64,000 bases of DNA from Halomonas stenophila (GCF_014192275.1 NZ_JACHXR010000003.1:271647-335646), one strand, 5' to 3'; counted from the stretch's first letter, positions 18,265 through 27,776 are shown. Notes: generated by a model not told the origin, from the sequence alone. Numbers and translations: made by a program.

Positions 18265-19758
18265 TCAGTCGAACTTGATGCCCTGGGCCAGGGGCAGCTC
18301 GCGGGAGTAGTTCACGGTGTTGGTCTGGCGCCGCATGTAGCTCTTCCAGACATCCGAGCCGGACTCGCGACCGCCGCCGGTGTCCTTCTCACCGCCGAAG
18401 GCGCCGCCGATCTCGGCACCGCTCGGGCCGATGTTGACGTTGGCGATGCCGCAGTCGCTGCCGACATCCGAGACGAAGGCCTCGGCCTCGCGCACGTCGG
18501 TGGTGAAGACGCAGGAGGACAGCCCCTGGGGCACGTCGTTCTGCAGGGCCAGGGCCTCGTCGAAGCCGCGGTAGCTCATCACGTAGAGGATCGGGGCGAA
18601 GGTCTCGTGCTTGACCAGCTCGTCCTGGCGGTCGACCTCGACGATGGCCGGCGCCACGTAGTAGCCGTCGGGGTATTCGTCGGCCAGCCGGCGCTCGCCG
18701 CCGAAGACCTTGGCGCCCTGCTCGCGGGCCGTGCCGAGCACCGACTGCATCTGGTCGAAGGCCTGGGCATCGATCAGCGGGCCGACCAGGCTGCCGCCCA
18801 TCGGATCGCCGATGCTGACGCCGGCATAGGCCTTCTTGATCCGCTCGACGACCTCGTCGCGCACGGACTCGTGGACGATCAGCCGGCGCAGGGTAGTGCA
18901 GCGCTGGCCGGCGGTGCCCACCGCGGAGAACAGGATGGCGCGTACGGCCATGTCCAGGTCGGCGCTGGGGGCGAGGATCATGGCGTTGTTGCCGCCGAGC
19001 TCGAGGATGCTGCGACCGAAGCGCGCGGCGACGCGCGGGGCGACCTCGCGACCCATGCGGGTGCTGCCGGTGGCGCTGATCAGCGGCACGCGGGGATCGT
19101 CGGTGAGCACCTCGCCGGCCTCGCGCTCGCCGATGATGACCTGGCTGAGATCCGCCGGGGCCTCGTCGCCGAACTCGGCCATGGCGCGCTCGAGGAGCGC
19201 CTGGCAGGCCAGCGCGCAGAGCGGGGTCTTCTCGGAGGGCTTCCACAGCAGGCTGTTGCCGCAGACCAGCGCCAGGGCGGCGTTCCAGGCCCAGGGCGCC
19301 ACCGGGAAGTTGAAGGCGGTGATCAGGCCGATCGGGCCCAGCGGATGCCAGCTCTCGCGCATGTGGTGGCCGGGGCGCTCGGAGGCGATGGTCAGGCCGT
19401 AGAGCTGGCGGGACTGGCCGACGGCGAGATCGCAGATGTCGATCATCTCCTGCACCTCGCCGAGGCCTTCCTGGTAGATCTTGCCGCACTCCAGGGTCAC
19501 CAGGGTGCCCAGGTCCTCCTTGTGGCGGCGCAGCTGCTCGCCGAACAGCCGTACCAGCTCGCCACGGCGCGGTGCGGGCACCCGGCGCCAGGCCTCGAAG
19601 GCGGCCTGGGCACGGTCGATGCGCGCCTGGACCCGCTCACCGCTTTCCAGCCGCACCCGGCCGAGCTCGCCGCCGTCGGTGGGCGAGGTCACGGCATAGT
19701 CGCCGTCACGGTACCGGGTATCGACGACCCCGAGGCGCTGCATGATGGACTCGATCAT
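18265..19758 (-). CDS. amaB: L-piperideine-6-carboxylate / 2-aminoadipate-semialdehyde dehydrogenase AmaB
   Basis: A 497-residue NAD-dependent aldehyde dehydrogenase of the ALDH7 type. It has the active-site Glu253 in LELGGNNAM and the nucleophile Cys287 in GTAGQRCTTLRR, and it has the ALDH7-type N-terminal half (TAFNFPVAPWAWNAALALVCGN). The reaction expected is oxidation of 2-aminoadipate 6-semialdehyde (in equilibrium with piperideine-6-carboxylate) to 2-aminoadipate in lysine breakdown. The start at 19758 is chosen for the AGGAGG placed 6 nt upstream; an in-frame ATG at 19797 lacks one. It is divergent from a LysR gene at 19878 that probably controls it. Confidence 0.9.
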   Translation of the reverse strand: MIESIMQRLGVVDTRYRDGDYAVTSPTDGGELGRVRLESGERVQARIDRAQAAFEAWRRVPAPRRGELVRLFGEQLRRHKEDLGTLVTLECGKIYQEGLGEVQEMIDICDLAVGQSRQLYGLTIASERPGHHMRESWHPLGPIGLITAFNFPVAPWAWNAALALVCGNSLLWKPSEKTPLCALACQALLERAMAEFGDEAPADLSQVIIGEREAGEVLTDDPRVPLISATGSTRMGREVAPRVAARFGRSILELGGNNAMILAPSADLDMAVRAILFSAVGTAGQRCTTLRRLIVHESVRDEVVERIKKAYAGVSIGDPMGGSLVGPLIDAQAFDQMQSVLGTAREQGAKVFGGERRLADEYPDGYYVAPAIVEVDRQDELVKHETFAPILYVMSYRGFDEALALQNDVPQGLSSCVFTTDVREAEAFVSDVGSDCGIANVNIGPSGAEIGGAFGGEKDTGGGRESGSDVWKSYMRRQTNTVNYSRELPLAQGIKFD

Positions 19759-19815
19759 TCTTCCTCCTACTGCTGATAGCGTGTGCTGAAACCACATGCA
19801 GTATTGCCGGGCTGA

Positions 19816-19844
19816 TTGACGCGGCTCAAACGACGTTTTATATA
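19816..19844 (+). promoter_or_regulatory. Sigma-70 promoter for the LysR gene
   Basis: TTGACG (19816-19821), a 17-nt spacer and TATATA (19839-19844) make a near-consensus promoter in the amaB/lysR divergent gap. It is 33 nt upstream of the LysR start at 19878. A LysR protein bound in this 119-nt gap could repress this promoter and activate amaB on the other strand; no exact operator was pinned down. Confidence 0.6.
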
Positions 19845-19877
19845 GAGGTCATTCTATTTTTTCTTGATGAGGCCGAA

Positions 19878-20801
19878 ATGAGCCGTCGTCACCTGCCGAC
19901 CCTGACCGCCATGCAGTGCTTCGAGGCCTCGGCCCGGCACCTCAGCTTCACCCGCGCCGCCGAGGAGCTCAGCCTGACCCAGAGCGCCGTGAGCAAGCAG
20001 GTCGCCCAGCTCGAGTCGGTGCTCGAGCACCCGCTGTTCCGGCGCGTGCGCAAGCGCCTGCAGGTCACCCCGGAGGGGTCGCTGTACCTGACCGAGGTAC
20101 GCAAGATCATGGCCCAGGTCGAGATGTCCACCCGCTACATGCAGTCCTACGGGGGCCAGAGCGAGGTGCTCAACGTCACCACCCTGCCGACCTTCGGCGC
20201 CCGCTGGCTGATCCCCCGGCTCAACGGCTTCCGCTTCCGTCATCCCGGGGTGTACCTGAACATCGCCAACCGGGTGGAACCCTTCGACCTCGAGGAGCAG
20301 CGCGTCGACGTGGCCTTCTTCTTCGGCCACGGTGCCTGGCCGAAGGCGGAATGCATCAAGCTGCTCGACGAGACCATGGTGCCGGTCTGCGCGCCCTCGG
20401 TGGTGCCCGACGGCGGCATCGGCGACCCGCTGGCGCTGACCGACCTGGTGCTGCTGCAGAGCGCGACGCGGCCCGAGGCCTGGCACGACTGGTTCGCCGC
20501 CCAGGGCTGCTACACCGCCCACAGCTATCACGGGCCGCGCTTCGATACCTTCGACATGGCGATGAGTGCCGCTCGGGCGGGCTGTGGCGTGGCCCTGGTG
20601 CCCCACTTCCTGGTTGCGGAGGAGCTGGCCGCCGGCCAGCTGACGATCCCCTGGGCGTTCTCGCTGACCAGCCGGGATGCCTACTACCTGGCCTATCCCG
20701 AGTACAAGGGCGAGGTGGCCAAGGTGAAGGGCTTCATCGACTGGATCCTCGAGCACCTCGATGCGCCGGTCCGCGTGGACGGGGCCCGGCCGGCGAGCTA
20801 G
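19878..20801 (+). CDS. LysR-family regulator, divergent from amaB
   Basis: A 307-residue LysR-type transcription factor. It has an N-terminal winged helix-turn-helix (about 5-65, FEASARHLSFTRAAEELSLT, SAVSKQVAQLE) and a GcvA-like effector-binding domain (about 95-295). It belongs to the GcvA-type branch (LPTLTAMQCFEA opening). Divergent placement from amaB, with its own near-consensus promoter, points to control of the amaBA genes by a lysine-pathway metabolite; the effector is unknown. It is clearly paralogous to the next gene: the two converge and share the four bases CTAG, which form both stop codons. Confidence 0.9.
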   Translation: MSRRHLPTLTAMQCFEASARHLSFTRAAEELSLTQSAVSKQVAQLESVLEHPLFRRVRKRLQVTPEGSLYLTEVRKIMAQVEMSTRYMQSYGGQSEVLNVTTLPTFGARWLIPRLNGFRFRHPGVYLNIANRVEPFDLEEQRVDVAFFFGHGAWPKAECIKLLDETMVPVCAPSVVPDGGIGDPLALTDLVLLQSATRPEAWHDWFAAQGCYTAHSYHGPRFDTFDMAMSAARAGCGVALVPHFLVAEELAAGQLTIPWAFSLTSRDAYYLAYPEYKGEVAKVKGFIDWILEHLDAPVRVDGARPAS

Positions 20802-21703
20802 CCGATCCGCGGACCGGCCTCGGCGCAGGCCAGGACATGCGTCACGAAGTGGCGGACCTTGGCGAGTTCGCCGAGCGGCTCGGGGTACACCAGGTAGTAG
20901 GCATCGGGGCTGCGCAGCACATGGGGCCAGGCGAGGCGCAGGCGCCCCGCGGCGAGCTCGTCGTCGACCAGGAAGCGCGGCACCAGCGCCAGCCCGCCCT
21001 CCGCCATCACCGTGCGGATCAGCATCTGGAAGGTCTCGAAGCGCGTGCCGTGATAGCTGCGGTCGCTGCCGACACCCTGGTCGGCGAACCAGCGATGCCA
21101 GGCGTCGGGGCGGGTCGAGAGGTGCAGCAGGCGGCAGTCGGCCAGGTCCGCGGCGCACGACGGTGCCTGACGTGCCAGGTAGCCGGGGGCGCCGATCGCG
21201 ACCACCTCCTCGTCGAACAGCTTGCGGCATTCCAGGTTGGGCCAGCGGCCATGGCCATGGAAGACGGCCACGTCGATGTCCTGCTCCTCCAGGTCGAAGG
21301 CCCGCACCCGGTCGGTGATGCTCAGGCTGATGCGTGGGTAGGCCTCGAGGAAGGCCGGCAGATGGGCGCTCAGCCAATGGCTGCCGAAGGTCGGCAGGGT
21401 CGCCACCCGCAGCACCTCGCCGTGACCGCTGTAGGTCATGATGGCGTTCGCCGACATCTCGATCTGGGCGAGGATCTTGCGCACCTCGCTCAGGTACAGC
21501 GACCCCTCCGGGGTGAGCACCAGGCTGCGGCGCACGCGGCGGAACAGCTTGTGCTGCAGGTAGTCCTCGAGCTGGGCGACCTGCTTGCTGATGGCGCTCT
21601 GGGTCATGCTGAGCTCCTCGGCGGCCCGGGTGAAGCTCATGTGTCTCGCGGCCGCCTCGAAGCATTGCATGGTGGTGGTCGATGGCAGGTGGCGTGCCGT
21701 CAT
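20798..21703 (-). CDS. LysR-family regulator, divergent from the aminotransferase operon
   Basis: A 301-residue LysR-type regulator and paralogue of the gene at 19878. They share MQCFEAxARHxSFTRAAEEL, LTPEGSLYL-x-EVRKI and FDLEEQ, plus similar C-terminal effector domains. I start it at ATG 21703 (TARHLPSTTTMQCFEA) since the domain begins there; the longer in-frame extension is not domain-like. It is divergent from the aminotransferase-ydiJ-hglS operon and is the natural candidate to regulate it. The stop codons of the two regulators overlap within the palindrome CTAG. Confidence 0.9.
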   Translation of the reverse strand: MTARHLPSTTTMQCFEAAARHMSFTRAAEELSMTQSAISKQVAQLEDYLQHKLFRRVRRSLVLTPEGSLYLSEVRKILAQIEMSANAIMTYSGHGEVLRVATLPTFGSHWLSAHLPAFLEAYPRISLSITDRVRAFDLEEQDIDVAVFHGHGRWPNLECRKLFDEEVVAIGAPGYLARQAPSCAADLADCRLLHLSTRPDAWHRWFADQGVGSDRSYHGTRFETFQMLIRTVMAEGGLALVPRFLVDDELAAGRLRLAWPHVLRSPDAYYLVYPEPLGELAKVRHFVTHVLACAEAGPRIG

Positions 21704-21951
21704 GGTGTCTCGGCTCCCGCGCAAAACCGCCATTCTAGCCAATCCGGCGCCGGCATGCCGCCGCGCACCTCTGTCGATCCATTCTTTCCAGGCATTTATC
21801 ACTCCGGAGTGGCGGCAGGGTCTCGGCGTATTCCGGGCGATACATGAATGAATGGAATGGATAGCGCGCTTTTTTTCGTTTGAAGCCCCGCCGGGGCGCT
21901 GGTTTCATCGTGGCCATGACAATTCCCCCGATGAACCGACAGGAACCGGAC

Positions 21952-23199
21952 ATGGACTTGCCTCACGTCAGTGGCTCGCTGGGTATCGTGCACCCCCTGT
22001 GCCTCGAACGAGGGCGCAATGCCGAGGTGTGGGACGAGCAGGGGCGGCACTACATCGACTTCATCGGCGGCATCGGCGTGCTCAACCTGGGGCATGGCCA
22101 TCCGGCCGTCGTCGAGGCCGTCAAGGCTCAGGCCGAGACCCTGATGCACTCCGCCTTCAACGCCCTGCCGCACCGCGGCTACCTCGAGGTGGTCGAGGCC
22201 CTGGATGCCTTCGTGCCGGTCGGCTATCCGCTGTCCTGCATGCTCACCAACAGCGGGGCCGAGGCCACCGAGAACGCCCTCAAGGTGGCGCGCGCCGCCA
22301 CCGGCCGCCAGGCAGTGATCGCCTTCGATGACGGCTTCCACGGCCGCACCCTGGCGGCGCTGAACCTCAACGGCAAGGTCAAGCCCTACAAGACCCGCCT
22401 CGGCGCACTGCCGGGGCCGGTGTTCCACCTGCCGTTTCCCAGCCGCGACAGCGGCGTGAGCACCGACGAGGCCCTGGCGGCCCTGGCGCGGCTGTTCGAG
22501 GTGGAAGTGCCGAGCGACGAGGTGGCGGCGATCATCGTCGAGCCGGTGCAGGGGGAGGGCGGCTTTCGCCTGCTCGATGCCGACTTCGCCGCCCGCCTGC
22601 GGGCCCTGTGCGATGAGCACGGCATCGTGCTGATCCTCGATGAGATCCAGTCCGGCTTCGGGCGCACCGGCAAGCGCTTCGCCTTCTCCCACCTGGGCAT
22701 CGAGCCCGACCTGCTGCTGATGGGCAAGAGCATCGCCGCCGGCCTGCCGCTGGCGGCCCTGGCCGGCAGGGCCGAGCTCATGGAGGCCCTGCCCAAGGGC
22801 GGGCTGGGCGGCACCTACTCCGGTAACGCCGTCGCCTGTGCCGCCGCCCGGACGGTGATGGACCTGATGAGCGAGGACAACCTGCGCCGGTGGAGCGAGG
22901 CTCAGGAGGCGGCCATCGTCGCGGCCCACCGCGACTGGCGGGAGCGCTTCCCGATGGTCGGCGCGCTGACCGGCATCGGCGCCATGCGCGGCATCGTCCT
23001 CGAGGACACCGCGCATGCCACGGGGGCCGAGCACCTGGCGGCGCTGCTGGCCGCCGGCCGGGAGGCCGGGGTGCTGCTGATGCCCAGCGGCCGGCGCCGC
23101 AATGTGCTGCGCCTGCTGGCTCCGCTGACCGCGGAACCCGAGGTGATGGACGAGGGGCTGGCGCGCATCACCCGGGCCCTGGAGACGCTGACACCATGA
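21952..23199 (+). CDS. Class III aminotransferase, probable 2-aminoadipate aminotransferase
   Basis: A 415-residue PLP enzyme of the GabT/ornithine aminotransferase class. Visible features are NSGAEATENALK (PLP phosphate region), the aspartate motif ILDEIQSGFGRTGKRF and Lys259 in LMGKSIAAGLP, which should hold the cofactor. By sequence alone it would be called 4-aminobutyrate aminotransferase. Its operon partners are a 2-hydroxyglutarate dehydrogenase and a 2-oxoadipate decarboxylase, which argue for conversion of 2-aminoadipate to 2-oxoadipate, as described for a GabT-like enzyme of P. putida. AGGAA at 21941-21945 supports the ATG at 21952; upstream ATGs at 21916 and 21931 lack a site. The stop overlaps ydiJ by 4 bp. 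Confidence 0.82.
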   Translation: MDLPHVSGSLGIVHPLCLERGRNAEVWDEQGRHYIDFIGGIGVLNLGHGHPAVVEAVKAQAETLMHSAFNALPHRGYLEVVEALDAFVPVGYPLSCMLTNSGAEATENALKVARAATGRQAVIAFDDGFHGRTLAALNLNGKVKPYKTRLGALPGPVFHLPFPSRDSGVSTDEALAALARLFEVEVPSDEVAAIIVEPVQGEGGFRLLDADFAARLRALCDEHGIVLILDEIQSGFGRTGKRFAFSHLGIEPDLLLMGKSIAAGLPLAALAGRAELMEALPKGGLGGTYSGNAVACAAARTVMDLMSEDNLRRWSEAQEAAIVAAHRDWRERFPMVGALTGIGAMRGIVLEDTAHATGAEHLAALLAAGREAGVLLMPSGRRRNVLRLLAPLTAEPEVMDEGLARITRALETLTP

Positions 23200-26100
23200 T
23201 CGCCCGGCTCGACGCAGGGGAGGCGGGCGCCGATGGCTATCGGCGTTTCCTCGAGGCCCTGGCGGACGCCGGCTTCGAGGGCGAGATCGCCCCGGACTAC
23301 GCCAACCGCACGGTGCTCGCCACCGACAACTCCCTCTACCAGCGCCTGCCCCAGGCGGTGCTCTATCCCCGGGGCGTGGCCGACCTGGAGCGCATCGCCC
23401 GCCTGGCCGGCCGCGAGGCCTTCTGCCGGGTGGTACTGGCGCCCCGCGGCGGCGGCACCGGCACCAACGGCCAGTCGCTCACCGACGGCCTGGTGGTCGA
23501 CGTCTCCCGGCACATGACCGCCATCCTCGACATCGACGTGGCGGCCCGCCGGGTGCGCGTCCAGGCCGGGGTGGTCAAGGACCAGCTCAACGCCGCGCTC
23601 GCGCCCCACGGGCTGTTCTTCGCCCCCGAGCTCTCCACCTCCAACCGGGCGACGATCGGCGGCATGATCGCCACCGACGCCAGCGGCCAGGGCAGCTGCG
23701 AGTACGGCAAGACCCGCGATCACGTGCTCGAGCTCGACAGCGTGCTGCTCGGCGGCGAGCGCCTCGTCACCCGGCCGGTGGACGAGGCCGAGCTCGACGC
23801 CCTGTGCGAGCGCGACGACGCCGTGGGCCGGGTGCACCGGGTCGCCCGCGAGATCCTCGACAGCGAGCGCGAGCGCATCCGCGAGACCTTCCCGCCGCTC
23901 AACCGCTGCCTGACCGGCTACGACCTGGCGCATTTGAGAACAGCGGAAGGAAAGTTCGACCTCAACAGCGTGCTGTGCGGCGCCGAGGGCTCGCTGGCCT
24001 TCACCAGCGAGGCGGTGCTCAACGTCCTGCCGATCCCCGGCCACTCGACCCTGGTCAACGTGCGCTACGCCGGCTTCATGGACGCCCTGCGCGATGCCAA
24101 GGCACTGATGGCGAGCGGCTCATCATCAACCCAGCCGCAGGCGCTTGCCGCCGCCCCCACCTCCATCGAGACGGTGGACGACACGGTGCTGGGCCTGGCC
24201 CGGCAGGACGTCGTCTGGGACAACGTCGCCGAGTTCTTCCCGGCTGGCGACACCCCGACCCACGGCATCAACCTGGTGGAGTTCAACGACGACGACCCCG
24301 AGCGCCTGGCCGAGCGCGTCGCCGCCTTCTGCCGTCACCTGGAGGACGACACCAGCGTCACCCGCCTGGGCTACTCGCGGGCGGAGGGCCGCGAGGCGAT
24401 CGCCCGGGTCTACGGCATGCGCAAGCGTGCCGTGGGCCTGCTCGGCAACGTCCAGGGCGAGAAGCGCCCGCTGCCCTTCGTCGAGGACACCGCCGTGCCC
24501 CCGGAGCACCTGGCCGACTACATCGCCGAGTTCCGCGCCCTGCTCGACGCCCGCGGGCTGGCCTACGGCATGTTCGGCCACGTCGATGCCGGGGTGCTCC
24601 ACGTGCGCCCGGCGCTGGACATGAAGGACCCGGCCGACGAGCGGATGATCCGCGAGATCTCCGACGCGGTCGCCGCGCTGACCCGGAAGTACGGCGGCCT
24701 GCTGTGGGGCGAGCACGGCAAGGGCGTGCGCTCCGAGTACGCCCCGGCCTTCTTCGGCCCGCTCTACCCCAGCCTGCGTCGCCTCAAGGGCGCCTTCGAC
24801 CCGCATAACCAGCTCAATCCGGGCAAGATCGCCACACCGCTTTCCATCCCGCCCGACGATGCGGGCAAGGCTTCCAGCGAAACGGCGGAGCGCGAGGATG
24901 GCGAAACGCCCGTCAAGTGGGTCGATCCGGGACTCTTGACCATCGACGGCGTGCCGACCCGCGGCCAGTACGACCGCCAGATCGACGAGCGTGTCTGGCA
25001 GGCCCACGGCGACGCCGTCTACTGCAACGGCAACGGCGCCTGCTACAACTACGACCCGAATGACGCCATGTGCCCGTCCTGGAAGGCCACCCGCGAGCGC
25101 GTCCACTCGCCCAAGGGCCGCGCCAGCCTGATGCGCGAATGGCTGCGCCTGCAGGGCCATGCCGGCGTCGACGTGGTCGAGGCGGCACGCCGGCAGCGGG
25201 CCGGGGGCGCCTGGGGCGCCATCAAGGCCTTCCCCGGAAAGCTCAGGAACACCCTGGCCCGGCGCCGCGGCGAGGCCGACTTCTCCCACCAGGTCTACGA
25301 CGCCATGGCCGGCTGCCTGGCCTGCAAGTCCTGCGCCGGCCAGTGCCCGGTGAAGGTCAACGTGCCGACCTTCCGCTCGCAGTTCCTCGAGGTCTACCAC
25401 GGCCGCTACCTGCGCCCGCCGCGCGACTACCTGATCGGCGGGCTGGAGTTCCTGGTGCCGTATCTGGCTCCCGTGGCGCCGCTCTACAACGCCGCCCTGG
25501 GCAACCGCTGGGTGAACCGCCTGCTGGCCGGCCCCATCGGCATGGTCGACAGCCCCCGGCTGTCCCGGGCGCGCCTCGACAAGCAGCTCGCCGCCTGGGG
25601 CGTGGCCCCGGCCACGCCGACGACGCTGGGCCGGCTCACCGCGGCCCAGAAGGCGCGCAGCGTGGTGCTGGTGCAGGACGCCTTCACCAGCTACTTCGAG
25701 GCCAAGCTGGTGAGGGACGTCGTCGAGCTACTCGAGCGCCTCGACGTGCGGGTGTTCGTGGCGCCCTACGCGCCCAACGGCAAGCCGCTGCACGTGCAGG
25801 GCTTCCTCGGCGCCTTCGCACGCACCGCGGCCAGGCAGGCCAAGCGGCTCGAGAGCCTGGCCGCCTTCGGCGTGCCGCTGGTCGGCATCGACCCGGCCAT
25901 GACCCTGACCTACCGCCAGGAGTACGTGACGGCGCTGGGCGCGGACGCCGTGCCCGAGGTGCGGCTGCTGCCGGAGTGGCTGGCCGAGCGGGCGCCGGAG
26001 CTGGCGCCCGCGGGCCTCGACCTCGACGATCCGGGCTATCGGCTGCTCGCCCACTGCACCGAGACGACCAACGCCCCGGGCACGCCCAAGGCCTGGCAGC

Positions 26101-26381
26101 GGCTGTTCGCCGCCTTCGGCCTCGAGCTCGAGGTGCTGGCCAGCGGCTGCTGCGGGATGTCCGGCACCTACGGCCACGAGGCGCGCAACCGCGAGACCTC
26201 GGCGACCATCTACGCCCAGTCCTGGCGGCCCAGGGTGGAGGACCCGGCCAACGCCGGCCGCCTGCTGGCCAGCGGCTATTCCTGCCGCAGCCAGGCCAGG
26301 CGGCTCTCGGACGCCGCCCTGCCGCATCCACTGCAGGGCCTGCTCGCGACACTGCGTCGAGCGACGCCGACCCCATCCTGA
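23196..26381 (+). CDS. ydiJ: FAD/Fe-S D-2-hydroxyglutarate dehydrogenase (YdiJ family)
   Basis: A 1061-residue fusion. An FAD-binding PCMH domain (about 50-200, LAPRGGGTGTNGQSLTDGLVVD) and an FAD-oxidase C domain (about 280-560, GMFGHVDAGVLHVRP, GEHGKGVRSEY) are followed by a 4Fe-4S region with CNGNGACYNYDPNDAMCP and CLACKSCAGQCPVKVNVP. A C-terminal cysteine-rich domain (HCTETTNAPGTPK, SGCCGMSGTYGHE) closes it. It should oxidise D-2-hydroxyglutarate, the product of HglS, to 2-oxoglutarate and pass electrons to the membrane. The ATG lies within the aminotransferase stop. An extra low-complexity stretch, SGSSSTQPQALAAAP, near residues 307-321 looks like a short insertion in the FAD-oxidase domain. 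Confidence 0.88.
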   Translation: MIARLDAGEAGADGYRRFLEALADAGFEGEIAPDYANRTVLATDNSLYQRLPQAVLYPRGVADLERIARLAGREAFCRVVLAPRGGGTGTNGQSLTDGLVVDVSRHMTAILDIDVAARRVRVQAGVVKDQLNAALAPHGLFFAPELSTSNRATIGGMIATDASGQGSCEYGKTRDHVLELDSVLLGGERLVTRPVDEAELDALCERDDAVGRVHRVAREILDSERERIRETFPPLNRCLTGYDLAHLRTAEGKFDLNSVLCGAEGSLAFTSEAVLNVLPIPGHSTLVNVRYAGFMDALRDAKALMASGSSSTQPQALAAAPTSIETVDDTVLGLARQDVVWDNVAEFFPAGDTPTHGINLVEFNDDDPERLAERVAAFCRHLEDDTSVTRLGYSRAEGREAIARVYGMRKRAVGLLGNVQGEKRPLPFVEDTAVPPEHLADYIAEFRALLDARGLAYGMFGHVDAGVLHVRPALDMKDPADERMIREISDAVAALTRKYGGLLWGEHGKGVRSEYAPAFFGPLYPSLRRLKGAFDPHNQLNPGKIATPLSIPPDDAGKASSETAEREDGETPVKWVDPGLLTIDGVPTRGQYDRQIDERVWQAHGDAVYCNGNGACYNYDPNDAMCPSWKATRERVHSPKGRASLMREWLRLQGHAGVDVVEAARRQRAGGAWGAIKAFPGKLRNTLARRRGEADFSHQVYDAMAGCLACKSCAGQCPVKVNVPTFRSQFLEVYHGRYLRPPRDYLIGGLEFLVPYLAPVAPLYNAALGNRWVNRLLAGPIGMVDSPRLSRARLDKQLAAWGVAPATPTTLGRLTAAQKARSVVLVQDAFTSYFEAKLVRDVVELLERLDVRVFVAPYAPNGKPLHVQGFLGAFARTAARQAKRLESLAAFGVPLVGIDPAMTLTYRQEYVTALGADAVPEVRLLPEWLAERAPELAPAGLDLDDPGYRLLAHCTETTNAPGTPKAWQRLFAAFGLELEVLASGCCGMSGTYGHEARNRETSATIYAQSWRPRVEDPANAGRLLASGYSCRSQARRLSDAALPHPLQGLLATLRRATPTPS

Positions 26382-26414
26382 CCCCGTCAACCAGCCCCCC
26401 ATGGAGGCATGACC

Positions 26415-27776
26415 ATGACCCACACGCCCCTCGTTTCCCCCGATACGATCCGCGACCGCTTCTCCCGCGCCATGTCGGCCATGTACCAGGCCGAGGTGCC
26501 CCAGTACGAGTCGCTGCTCGCGCTGGTCGAGCAGGTGAACCACGAGACCCTCGAACGCGATCCCGCCCTGGGCGAGCGGCTCGAGGCCCACGACGAGCTG
26601 GCCCGCCTCGGTGTCGAGCGCCACGGCGCCATCCGGGTGGGCAGCGCGGCGGAGCTTTCCATGCTGCGCCGCCTGTTCGCCGTGATGGGCATGCACCCGG
26701 TGGGCTACTACGACCTCTCCGCGGCCGGCGTGCCGGTGCATGCCACGGCGTTTCGTCCCGTCGACGACGCCGCCCTGGCCCGCAACCCCTTCCGCCTCTT
26801 CACCTCGCTGCTGCGTCTCGAGCTGATCGAGTCCCCCGAGCTTCGCGAGCGCGCCGCGGCGATCCTGGCCGAGCGCGACATCTTCACCCCCGCTGCCCGG
26901 GAACTGATCGCGCTGCACGAGGAGCAGGGCGGCCTGACGGACGAGCAGGCCGAGCGCTTCATCGCCGAGGCGCTGGAGACCTTCCGCTGGCACCGCGACG
27001 CCACCGTGGATCTGGACACCTACGAGGCCCTGCATGCCGAGCACCGGCTGATCGCCGACGTGGTCTGCTTCCGAGGCCCGCACATCAATCACCTCACCCC
27101 GCGGACCCTGGACATCGACGAGGTCCAGCGCCGCATGCCGGCGGCCGGCATGCACCCCAAGGCGGTCATCGAGGGGCCGCCCCGTCGCGACTGCCCGATC
27201 CTGCTGCGCCAGACCAGCTTCAAGGCGCTGGAGGAGCCGACCCGCTTCCTCGGCGAGCGTCAGGGCACCCACACCGCCCGTTTCGGCGAGATCGAGCAGC
27301 GCGGCGTGGCGTTGACCGCCGAGGGCCGGACCCTCTATGACAGCCTGCTCGGCGAGTCCCGCCGCCAGGCGGCCGGGCTGGGCAACGCCGAGCACCAGCA
27401 GCGCCTGGCGGCGATCTTCGCCGACTTCCCGGACCGCGAGGAGGCGCTGCGCCGCCAGGGGCTGGCCTTCTTCGAATACCGGATCACCGAGGCCGGCCGC
27501 GCGGCCGGCCGGGTCGAGGAGACCGACCTGGAGGCGCTGATCGACAAGGGTCTGGTGGTCGCCCGGCCGATCACCTACGAGGACTTCCTGCCGGTCAGCG
27601 CGGCGGGCATCTTCCAGTCGAACCTGGGGGACGGCGGCGGCGAGGCCTATGCCGGCAACGCCAACCGCGAGGCCTTCGAGGCCGCCCTCGGCGTGCCGGT
27701 GACCGACGAGCTGGCCCTCTACGCCGAGCGCGAGCGGGCCTCGCGGGCGGCGGTCCTCGAGGCCCTGGCGGCCTGA
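26415..27776 (+). CDS. hglS: 2-oxoadipate dioxygenase/decarboxylase HglS (DUF1338)
   Basis: A 453-residue Fe(II)-dependent enzyme of the DUF1338 family, distantly related to the VOC fold. It converts 2-oxoadipate plus O2 to D-2-hydroxyglutarate and CO2. From this start His70 (VERHGAIRVG, with Arg74), His226 (GPHINHLTPR) and Glu294 (FGEIEQRG) fall at the metal and substrate positions I recall for the P. putida enzyme. Two ATGs are 6 nt apart (26409 and 26415). GGAGG at 26403-26407 is only 1 nt from the first but 7 nt from the second, so I choose 26415. It follows ydiJ by 33 nt and completes a 2-aminoadipate to 2-oxoglutarate operon. Confidence 0.93.
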   Translation: MTHTPLVSPDTIRDRFSRAMSAMYQAEVPQYESLLALVEQVNHETLERDPALGERLEAHDELARLGVERHGAIRVGSAAELSMLRRLFAVMGMHPVGYYDLSAAGVPVHATAFRPVDDAALARNPFRLFTSLLRLELIESPELRERAAAILAERDIFTPAARELIALHEEQGGLTDEQAERFIAEALETFRWHRDATVDLDTYEALHAEHRLIADVVCFRGPHINHLTPRTLDIDEVQRRMPAAGMHPKAVIEGPPRRDCPILLRQTSFKALEEPTRFLGERQGTHTARFGEIEQRGVALTAEGRTLYDSLLGESRRQAAGLGNAEHQQRLAAIFADFPDREEALRRQGLAFFEYRITEAGRAAGRVEETDLEALIDKGLVVARPITYEDFLPVSAAGIFQSNLGDGGGEAYAGNANREAFEAALGVPVTDELALYAERERASRAAVLEALAA

